DNA of 43,559 bases from Holophagaceae bacterium (GTDB lineage Bacteria > Acidobacteriota > Holophagae > Holophagales > Holophagaceae). Below, piece by piece: positions 37,682-43,559 of the stretch. The translations under genes and the position numbers were made by a program. The stretch is taken from NCBI GenBank assembly GCA_009783055.1, contig WRHW01000013.1:1-43559 (forward strand). The letters run 5' to 3'. The notes below the pieces were generated by a model that was not told where the DNA came from, did not search any database, and worked only from the letters and a program-made list of their open reading frames with translations. Every line of letters begins with the position of its first letter. The stretch's first letter is position 1.

Positions 37682-39070
37682 CTAAAAGCTCTTCTTGAAG
37701 CCAACAGACCAAATATGCCCCATACCCTCTACCCTAGTTTGGGTTCCTGTAGTCGCAAGCCCGTAAACACTCCAAACACCCTCAACGCCATTAGCCTCTT
37801 TATTTTGGGCCTGGCGATATTGATAGCCCGCAGACAATTCCCCACCAAGCAATTTGTAGCTCAAACCTGTTGAAAATGATGCAACCTTGGCTCCACCCAG
37901 CATTGCTTCTACTTCTTCTCCTGAACGGAGTGCCGGGTCATAGGATACACCAGCCCGCGCAGTCCAGTCCTTGTTTAGGGTCAGTTCCAACATGCCACAA
38001 AAGCCCAGTCCATCCATAAATTTATATGTTCTTTCCATAGTCGCAACAACACCACTAGGGGTATCAATAGTTGGTTGCCCAGGTAATTCAATGACCGAAG
38101 CCCCAACGTAGCGGAGATCAAATTCCCAAGTCATTGCCTGACTAAATCGCTGACGAACACCAAGCTGGATCTTGTGTGGCAACGCAACATCGCCACTCCC
38201 TGGCTTAACATTCATGGTATTAAGTAGCACTAAAGCTCTTTCTTCGCTCCCATGAGGCGGCGCAGGCGTACTAAACCCCCTTTCATTAAAGAGGTCTAGG
38301 CCACGTTCTGGCATGGATGTCGATAAGTTTGGTCGCCCCTTCAATCCACTAGTAAAACTACCCGCCAGTGTCCACCTGCTGGTAGCGGCATACCTAAACC
38401 CAACTGCAAAACTAGGCACCGACACACTGCCTTCCTGCCGAGCTGTAGTTTCTAAAAGCACTTCAGCCGGATTTAACTCACCTGCCGGAAGTTCGGGATT
38501 ATTTGGCACGAGAGAGCGTAACGACAGTTGCGAAGCATAATCAATTTTAGTCATCCCCGCAGAAAGTCCGAGGCTGAAGGCAGGGGTAACAGCATAGCCA
38601 GCCTGCAATTCTGTCCTCAATGTCGTCAGGTCTATCCCTTGGCCAAAAAACCTAGAACTACTTTCCATCGGTAGCTCTGCATGTCGCAAAAATGGATTGT
38701 CGACCTTTAAGCCAAAGGTGAGTTTTGGTGAGTACCGCAAAGAAACTCCCAAGGCAGGCAGAAAACGATTTCTATCAGAGCTATATAAAACCCTTTCATT
38801 TGAGGGCAATGTCAACTGAGTGGCCTGCAGTTCCATCCCTACAGACAAAAAGCCTGATTTTTGATCCTGTAGCGTCACCAAGAGAGCAGGATTTAATGAA
38901 CAAGCCTCAAGGCTCCTGCCAAAAGCCACCCCAGTTCCCGACCTCCCGATAGTCACAGGATCAGAGCCTGGTAGCCAAATGGCTTGCCCCTGCACCGCAG
39001 TGTGGACTAAACCAATCCCAGCAAGCATCAACAGCGTTTTTGGCAACATGCACATTTTTATATCCTTCAC
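37682..39070 (-). CDS. FadL/OmpP1-like outer-membrane transport protein
   Basis: A 462-aa protein with a signal peptide (hydrophobic core LLMLAGIGLVHTAVQG, cut near Gln28) and N-terminal pattern DPVTIGRSGTGVAFGRSLEACSLNPALL, which resembles the hatch region of FadL-type proteins (NPA element). Alternating beta-strands follow, with DNPFLRH, FKKSF at the C-terminus and final Phe. FadL proteins pass hydrophobic compounds across the outer membrane. The GTG at 39070 has AGGAG 6 nt upstream; an ATG at 39055 with GAAGGA is an equally good start. The 151-bp upstream gap shows no convincing promoter. It abuts rlmB. Confidence 0.72.
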   Translation of the reverse strand: MKDIKMCMLPKTLLMLAGIGLVHTAVQGQAIWLPGSDPVTIGRSGTGVAFGRSLEACSLNPALLVTLQDQKSGFLSVGMELQATQLTLPSNERVLYSSDRNRFLPALGVSLRYSPKLTFGLKVDNPFLRHAELPMESSSRFFGQGIDLTTLRTELQAGYAVTPAFSLGLSAGMTKIDYASQLSLRSLVPNNPELPAGELNPAEVLLETTARQEGSVSVPSFAVGFRYAATSRWTLAGSFTSGLKGRPNLSTSMPERGLDLFNERGFSTPAPPHGSEERALVLLNTMNVKPGSGDVALPHKIQLGVRQRFSQAMTWEFDLRYVGASVIELPGQPTIDTPSGVVATMERTYKFMDGLGFCGMLELTLNKDWTARAGVSYDPALRSGEEVEAMLGGAKVASFSTGLSYKLLGGELSAGYQYRQAQNKEANGVEGVWSVYGLATTGTQTRVEGMGHIWSVGFKKSF

Positions 39071-39221
39071 TTTTTTCTCCTGGCAGAAAAAACCCTAACA
39101 ATATATATTGCCCTGAAAAGGATATAAGTTCAAAGGTTGTAAAAAAGTAAGCCAAATTTTATGCACCAGGTGCTTGAAAATGCCTTTGTTGTTAAGTTTT
39201 TAGACCCCTGATTCTCAACAA

Positions 39222-39860
39222 TCATCTGGCTCTGGCCTTTGCCGCTGTGGCCTTCTCCAGATTGTTCTTTGCAAGTGTGTAATCTGGGTCTAACTTTAGT
39301 GCTTCGTTGTAATCATCAATGGCCATTCCGAAGTCGCCTTTGCTGGAGTAGGCGACCCCTCTGTTATTGTAGGCACGGGCATTATTTGGGTCTAGCCTCA
39401 ATACTTCGTTGTAATCTAGTATAGCAGAGTCATGTAACCCAGAGTAATCCAAAGCAAGTCCCCTGTTGAAGTAAGCAAGGGCATCATTTTGGATTAACGA
39501 TATGTATCGATTATATTCTGCTATGCCTTTGTCGTAATCACCTCTATCAATATGTCCTTTCCCGCGGTCAAAATGGATTTTTGCCTCCTCTTCCTTTTTT
39601 GCCTGGAGATGTAAAGTGTCAGCTTTAGCCGTGCGTTCCAGAGCGTCATACCTTAGGAGCATGACAAAAAGAACAGCCGTAGAAACTACAAAGAAACCGG
39701 CGACTATCCATGGCAATATTACTTTGCGTGCACCATATTCCCTGGGCAGGACTGGCCGGATAACTTTGGTGCCACAATATTCACAATAATTGCTATCAGG
39801 TAGCAATAACATCTTGCAGGAAGTACATTTAAGGGGTTTGTATGGGGATGACATTTGCAC
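39222..39860 (-). CDS. Zinc-ribbon, transmembrane and TPR-repeat protein
   Basis: A 212-aa protein in three parts: an N-terminal zinc ribbon (CTSCKMLLLPDSNYCEYCG, residues 12-30), one transmembrane helix (about 47-68, ILPWIVAGFFVVSTAVLFV), then three TPR units (about 92-200) with the A-x-N-R-G-x-A-Y-x3-G pattern (AYNNRGVAYSSKGDFGMAID). The ribbon would face the cytoplasm and the TPRs the periplasm if the helix is N-in. The start at 39860 is GTG; an ATG at 39854 is in frame. A scaffold or protein-interaction role is likely; no partner is visible nearby except a second TPR gene at 41401. Confidence 0.75.
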   Translation of the reverse strand: MQMSSPYKPLKCTSCKMLLLPDSNYCEYCGTKVIRPVLPREYGARKVILPWIVAGFFVVSTAVLFVMLLRYDALERTAKADTLHLQAKKEEEAKIHFDRGKGHIDRGDYDKGIAEYNRYISLIQNDALAYFNRGLALDYSGLHDSAILDYNEVLRLDPNNARAYNNRGVAYSSKGDFGMAIDDYNEALKLDPDYTLAKNNLEKATAAKARAR

Positions 39861-39966
39861 AGTTTCCAGCTAAGGCAATACCAGCTTTCATTTTAACACA
39901 TTGTTCGCAAAATATCTATTCGTTCTGCTTACTTTCGCTAAATGCTTTCGTGATAAAAATTACAGC

Positions 39967-40006
39967 TTTACAGCAGTTTAACTATTTGTAGCTGAACTGC
40001 TATAAA
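39967..40006 (+). promoter_or_regulatory. Inverted repeat with embedded extended -10 element, upstream of the MFS gene
   Basis: TTTACAGCAGTT (39967-39978) and AACTGCTATAAA (39995-40006) are 12-bp arms with one mismatch and a 16-nt loop. The right arm contains TGCTATAAA (39998-40006), an extended -10 match, so RNA could start near 40013, and TTTAAC (39977-39982) is a poor -35 at 18 bp. The repeat could be an operator overlapping its promoter or a terminator for nothing in particular. The 260-bp gap 39861-40120 contains nothing else I can support. Confidence 0.4.
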
Positions 40007-40120
40007 GTTTTCGTTGGGTCGCAAGGGGTATCAATAGCATGGAATGTGCATCCTCGCTGTAGACAATTAGTAATAGTCAGTAAAAATATGATATATTGCA
40101 ATTGTAAAGCTGGAAAAACC

Positions 40121-41311
40121 ATGACGAAGCACAAGCAACCATCCATAGCACTTAGACTGGGGTGGGTTGCCTTTCTGAATGACTGCTCTTCTGAAGTCAT
40201 TGCCCGCATCTTGCCGCTGTATCTCACTGCCATATTAGGTCAAAGCCCAGCCTTTGTGGGGGTGGTGGAAGGAGCCGCTGAAAGTGTGGCAATTTTGCTA
40301 AAAGGCATCAGTGGATGGCTTTCAGACAGGGCAAAGAGCCGAAAGGGGTTTGTTTTTTCTGGCTACGGGCTCTCCGTTGTTGCCAGAACGCTATACCTAT
40401 TTAGTACCTTCGCATGGCTACTCGGGGTAGCGCGGGTTTTAGATAGGGTCGGAAAGGGACTCAGGGGGGCACCCAGAGACGCTATGGTTGCCGATGCCGC
40501 AAAAGGTGGCAGTGCAGGGAGGGATTTTGGAATCACGCGATTTCTGGACACCTTGGGTGCGATGGCCGGACTGTCGCTAGTGCTTTTTATCGGGGTAGGT
40601 AGAGGACCAATCGGAGAATCCCTGTTTAGGTTATGTGTCTGGATCGCCCTGCCCATAGGATTATCTGCCCTAGCTGTTATTTATTTTGGAATTCCAAAAA
40701 TTCCGAGAAGTGTTTCGGTTTCAAAACGCTTGTCTTGGCACATTCCTAAAGAAATTCGGGGATTTTTAGCGATAGTTTTTCTTTTTTCCTTAGCAAATTC
40801 CAGCGACGCTTTTCTGGTGCTAAAAGCTAGTGAAGCAGGTTTTAGTATCAGGGAAATCTTAGTTGTATTCCTTGTCTTCAATGCCCTTGCCGCAACCCTG
40901 GCCATTCCGGCTGGCAAATTGTCAGACAAATACGGCAGGCTACCTTTTCTCCTCACTGGCTGGACGGTATACGCCTTAGCGTACGCCGCTATGGGTTTGG
41001 CAGGGGGGAAAATGGTATTCACAACGTCTCTGCTGGGGTATGGTGCATTTTACGGATTAACCGAAGGGGTCGAAAAAGCTCTGCTAGCCGACCTACTACT
41101 CCCCGCACACCGAGGCGCAGGTTTTGGAGCCTTTCAAACGGTGACAGGGGTTGCGGCACTCGTGGCAAGTCCCCTAATGGGGTTGTTAATGACTATTGCT
41201 GGCACAAAAGTAGCGTTTTTGACCACATCCGGAGTAGCCCTCCTGGCCGCCGTATTACTCGGTTTTTGGGGGAGTCATACCAAGTTGCAATCAGGAAATT
41301 GCACATCGTAG
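40121..41311 (+). CDS. MFS transporter
   Basis: A 396-aa protein with about twelve hydrophobic segments in two halves. The N-terminal pattern WVAFLNDCSSEVIARILPLYLT, then GVVEGAAESVAILLKGISGWLSDRAKSRKGFVFSGYGLS (given here as two adjoining motifs: EGAAES and SGWLSDRAKSRKG), carries the MFS loop 2-3 motif as DRAKSRKG. The second half repeats it as GKLSDKYGRLPFLLTG. The ATG at 40121 is used; an in-frame GTG at 40046 would add 25 residues including a non-membrane Cys-rich stretch and is judged spurious. The substrate is unknown. Confidence 0.82.
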   Translation: MTKHKQPSIALRLGWVAFLNDCSSEVIARILPLYLTAILGQSPAFVGVVEGAAESVAILLKGISGWLSDRAKSRKGFVFSGYGLSVVARTLYLFSTFAWLLGVARVLDRVGKGLRGAPRDAMVADAAKGGSAGRDFGITRFLDTLGAMAGLSLVLFIGVGRGPIGESLFRLCVWIALPIGLSALAVIYFGIPKIPRSVSVSKRLSWHIPKEIRGFLAIVFLFSLANSSDAFLVLKASEAGFSIREILVVFLVFNALAATLAIPAGKLSDKYGRLPFLLTGWTVYALAYAAMGLAGGKMVFTTSLLGYGAFYGLTEGVEKALLADLLLPAHRGAGFGAFQTVTGVAALVASPLMGLLMTIAGTKVAFLTTSGVALLAAVLLGFWGSHTKLQSGNCTS

Positions 41312-41330
41312 TGGCCAGTAACAAGTACCG

Positions 41331-41394
41331 GTAGGTAGGATAAGTATAGGAATTCGAGTTTTTGTAACTGAACAGCTATCTAATCCTGACCTAC
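41331..41394. terminator. Inverted repeat between convergent MFS and TPR genes
   Basis: GTAGGTAGGAT (41331-41341) pairs with ATCCTGACCTAC (41383-41394) with one bulged base. The 41-nt loop contains TGAACAGCTAT at 41369. It spans most of the 89-bp gap between the convergent genes and could serve both as a terminator, although the loop is long and no U-tract is present. Confidence 0.35.
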
Positions 41395-41400
41395 ATTTGC

Positions 41401-42093
41401 CTAAGACTTTTCGGGCTTTTTAATATCTAAGGCTTTTATTTTCTCTATGGCCGCATCCAACAATTCTTTCCCTTTTGTGACATCTGCTTCTGCTTTTTCT
41501 TTTTCTCCCATTAATTCATAGACTTCGCTCCTTCCGAAATAATTGACCAAATTTTTTGGATTAAGCCTTATAGCTTCAGTATAGTCCTCCAGAGCTTTCT
41601 CATATTCTTCAATCGATATAAATGACTCCGCCCTATCAGCAAAAGCCTCTGAATTGTTGGGGTCGAGCCTGATGGCCTCAGTGTAATCCTCAAAAGCCTC
41701 ATCGAAGTCCTCGAGCGCATGATATGCCTGACCACGATTTACGTAGTCATTAGATGAATTTCGATTTAACCGAATTGCCTTTGTAAAATCATCTATCCCA
41801 AGCTCATATTCTCCATTTTCGCAGTAAGCACATCCCCTTGCAGAAAATGCAAGGTAGGATTTGGGGTCAAGCGCAATTGCTTTTGTCAGGTCTTTAATGG
41901 CTCGGTCTAATTCCTCTACCATACGAAAACAAAAACCACGCATGCTGATGGCCTCGATATTATTAGGGTCGAGCTTTAAGGCTTTGGTACATTCACTAAT
42001 TGCTCGGTTATAGTTCTCGCCCTCCATCTGCTTATTAGCGCGCATGATGTGATCGTCTGCGGTGCGAATTGCAGTTTGTCTAGAGTTTTTCAT
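41401..42093 (-). CDS. TPR-repeat protein
   Basis: A 230-aa soluble protein made almost entirely of tetratricopeptide repeats: about six units of 34 residues from residue 14, each with the pattern (A/Y)x(D/N)RG-x-(A/C)-x9-DYTEAIRLDPN. No signal peptide or membrane span. ATG follows AAAGGAAAG. It begins 27 bp after the moeA stop on the same strand, so the two are probably co-transcribed. TPR proteins usually act as interaction scaffolds; a link with cofactor synthesis is possible only through position. Confidence 0.82.
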   Translation of the reverse strand: MKNSRQTAIRTADDHIMRANKQMEGENYNRAISECTKALKLDPNNIEAISMRGFCFRMVEELDRAIKDLTKAIALDPKSYLAFSARGCAYCENGEYELGIDDFTKAIRLNRNSSNDYVNRGQAYHALEDFDEAFEDYTEAIRLDPNNSEAFADRAESFISIEEYEKALEDYTEAIRLNPKNLVNYFGRSEVYELMGEKEKAEADVTKGKELLDAAIEKIKALDIKKPEKS

Positions 42094-42120
42094 GATAACT
42101 TTCCTTTCGATATGGTGTTT

Positions 42121-43368
42121 TCAAACGGTATTGCTATCGTCAATTGATAATGAGTTTTTTATCAGGATTATTTCAACCTCCCCTCCTGCTGGAATTTCTA
42201 TAGCATCTTCTGGAACCATCGCCAGTGCATTGGCCACACAGATAGATGAGAGTTGCGCACTCCCCTGAGGGCCACTTAGCCGGGCAACCCAACGGCCCTG
42301 TCGTTCTTCTGCCACTACCCGCAAAAAGTGTCTCTTAGAATCATTACTAGACTTGCAGAAACCACTTTCCAAGTTTGCTCTGATTGGTTGCGGTTGAAAA
42401 TTTTGTCGCCCCATCATTTTGTAAATCGCTGGTCTTAGATATAACTCTGCCATTACCATTGCTGAAACTGGGTTGCCTGGGATACCAAAGAATGGTTTTT
42501 CCCCCAATGTCCAAAATCCGAAGGGCCCACCCGGTTTTTGATCTACTTTCCAAAAGTGCAACTTTGCACCCACAGAATCAAGAGTTCCTTTTACAAAGTC
42601 ATAATCTCCTACAGAAACTCCGCCTGTAGTGAGCAATAGGTCGCATGTCTCCAAGGCATCATTAACTGCAAGTTCAACTGACTCTCTTGTGTCGCATATT
42701 CGGGGAAAGGGCATAGGTATAGCACCCCAGCTACGCACCTGGGCTGATAGGCTATGGAGATTTGCATCCCGAATTTGCCCTACTCCTGGCTTTTCAGTGT
42801 GGTCTACCAACTCGCTACCAGTCGTAATTATCGCTACCCGGACTTGGGGGAATATAGGTATTTCAGAAATGCCCAGAGCCGCCAGAAGACCTATATGAGA
42901 AGGCTTTATTACCTGCCCAACCCGCAAAATTGACATTCCTATATCTATATCCTCTCCAGCGAAGCGCACATTTTTTTTAGGTTTTATCGCTTTTAGAATG
43001 TCTACAGTCTCTTTTCCGGATCGCGTATCTTCTACAGGAACAACTGCTGAGCTACCTATCGGCATTGGCGCCCCAGTCATAATCCGTGTGGCTGTTCTAG
43101 GCGTTAGGCTATGATTTGGTGCGCAACCAGCTGGCAAGTCTTCTAAAATTCGGAGTGAAACAGGGCTGTCAAGCGAGGCATTTTCGCAGTCGACAGCTCT
43201 CACTGCAAAACCGTCCATTGCTGAATTATCGAATGGGGGCAGTTTTTCGGGCGAGACTATTGTCTCTGCGGCCACCATGCTGAGCGCAGAATCCAGTCCA
43301 ACAACTGCTCTCCGCCTAGGCTCAACCTGACTGAGAATAATTTCAAGTGCCTCTCTCCAGAGAGTCAT
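42121..43368 (-). CDS. moeA: Molybdopterin molybdenumtransferase MoeA
   Basis: A 415-aa protein with the MoeA motifs: PPFDNSAMDGFAVRA (about residue 44), MTGAPMPIG (about 97), ITTGSELV (about 180), TTGGVSVGDYDFVK (about 245), GKPGGP-type loop here as QKPGGPFGFW (about 277), GIPGNPVSAMV (about 294). It has normal length and the four-domain layout, ending in a C-terminal domain IV. It inserts molybdate into adenylylated molybdopterin in the last step of molybdenum cofactor synthesis. ATG is preceded by GGGAG. No other mo- gene lies in the window; the gene to its right is beyond the palindromic edge. Confidence 0.95.
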   Translation of the reverse strand: MTLWREALEIILSQVEPRRRAVVGLDSALSMVAAETIVSPEKLPPFDNSAMDGFAVRAVDCENASLDSPVSLRILEDLPAGCAPNHSLTPRTATRIMTGAPMPIGSSAVVPVEDTRSGKETVDILKAIKPKKNVRFAGEDIDIGMSILRVGQVIKPSHIGLLAALGISEIPIFPQVRVAIITTGSELVDHTEKPGVGQIRDANLHSLSAQVRSWGAIPMPFPRICDTRESVELAVNDALETCDLLLTTGGVSVGDYDFVKGTLDSVGAKLHFWKVDQKPGGPFGFWTLGEKPFFGIPGNPVSAMVMAELYLRPAIYKMMGRQNFQPQPIRANLESGFCKSSNDSKRHFLRVVAEERQGRWVARLSGPQGSAQLSSICVANALAMVPEDAIEIPAGGEVEIILIKNSLSIDDSNTV

Positions 43369-43389
43369 ACGTTTTCTCCCAACCTCTAG

Positions 43390-43398
43390 TTTATAGCA
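43390..43398 (-). promoter_or_regulatory. Extended -10 promoter element of moeA
   Basis: Minus strand TGCTATAAA (43398-43390) fits TGnTATAAT, preceded by GAAC as in the other AACTGCTATA copies. RNA would start near 43383, 15 nt before the ATG, just enough to include the GGGAG ribosome site. A -35 match at 17 bp is poor (GGTCAA). Confidence 0.45.
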
Positions 43399-43436
43399 GT
43401 TCGCAGGTGGGCTTGACCCAATAAAAGCAATAACAG

Positions 43437-43555
43437 CTAGTGCAGTGTAACACTTAAATGTTACACTGCACTAGGGTCGGGATTTGCTCGCAAATCACGA
43501 CCGCTAGATGCTTGCAAGGCGGACTTGCTACGCCGTTAAGCAAGCATCTAAAGCG
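43437..43555. repeat. Chain of three hairpins at the right window edge
   Basis: Hairpin 1: CTAGTGCAGTGTAACA (43437-43452) and its perfect 16-bp complement (43459-43474). Hairpin 2: GGTCGGGATTTG (43475-43486) with CAAATCACGACC (43491-43502), one mismatch. Hairpin 3: TAGATGCTTGC (43505-43515) with GCAAGCATCTA (43540-43550), extended outwards by CGCT/AGCG with a two-base bulge. The units abut each other. The sequence stops at 43559, so further units may follow. Confidence 0.6.
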
Positions 43556-43559
43556 TTAC

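Noticed and set aside
1-43559. CRISPR array, prophage, or toxin-antitoxin pair.
   Set aside because: No regularly spaced direct repeats, no phage structural genes, and no recognisable toxin-antitoxin pair were seen on reading both strands.

Overview
The window comes from the chromosome of a diderm (Gram-negative-type) bacterium. Support for an outer membrane comes from a complete RND efflux operon, two predicted outer-membrane beta-barrels ending in Phe, and a SPOR-domain protein. It carries the classic tRNA-tuf-rpmG-tRNA(Trp)-secE-nusG-rplKAJL-rpoBC block, all on the minus strand. The phylum cannot be fixed by reading alone. RpoB is long (1463 aa) and has an eight-cysteine insertion in its N-terminal part, which I loosely associate with Acidobacteria-like or neighbouring lineages; treat that as a hint only. 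Base composition looks moderate (mid-40s % GC by impression, not computed).

Layout. 1-655: 3' end of an IS4/IS1634-type transposase gene cut by the window edge. 855-3598: overlapping pair of secreted M16 peptidase homologues, the first with an intact zinc site, the second without. 3795-4713: small two-helix membrane protein plus a beta-barrel-like protein, function unknown. 4749-12862 (minus): SPOR protein, then the mdtABC-like RND efflux operon with its own promoter. 12997-15204 (minus): M14 carboxypeptidase and a small membrane protein. 15261-18184 (plus): MFS transporter, double-GNAT acetyltransferase, and two small coupled genes. 18275-18826 (minus): flavodoxin-like reductase. 18983-19093: palindromic intergenic repeat. 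19281-22442 (plus): single-chain restriction-modification enzyme. 22490-36851 (minus): rpoC, rpoB, rplLJAK, nusG, secE, tRNA-Trp, rpmG, tuf, tRNA-Thr, tRNA-Gly, tRNA-Tyr. 36947-39070 (minus): SpoU-family rRNA methyltransferase abutting an outer-membrane FadL-like protein. 39222-43368: zinc-ribbon/TPR membrane protein, second MFS transporter, TPR protein and moeA. 43437-43555: chain of three hairpins at the right edge.

How the genes work together. The central 14 kb is the translation/transcription core (EF-Tu, L33, SecE, NusG, L11, L1, L10, L7/L12, beta and beta' subunits). It appears to be fed by a well-formed promoter overlapping the 3' end of the rRNA methyltransferase gene. A structured 381-bp gap between rplL and rpoB looks like a site for separate control of RNA polymerase synthesis. 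The flanking genes are mainly envelope and export functions (RND pump, MFS transporters, beta-barrels, secreted metallopeptidases).

I did not find a clear previously undescribed multigene system. The most useful second-look items are: (i) the helicase-less Type ISP-like restriction-modification enzyme; (ii) the RpoB zinc-ribbon insertion; (iii) a diverged palindromic element present at two sites (about 18.98-19.09 kb and 34.70-34.82 kb), with a further hairpin chain at the right edge; (iv) the rplL-rpoB leader; and (v) a recurring AACTGCTATA intergenic motif that behaves like an extended -10 promoter element.
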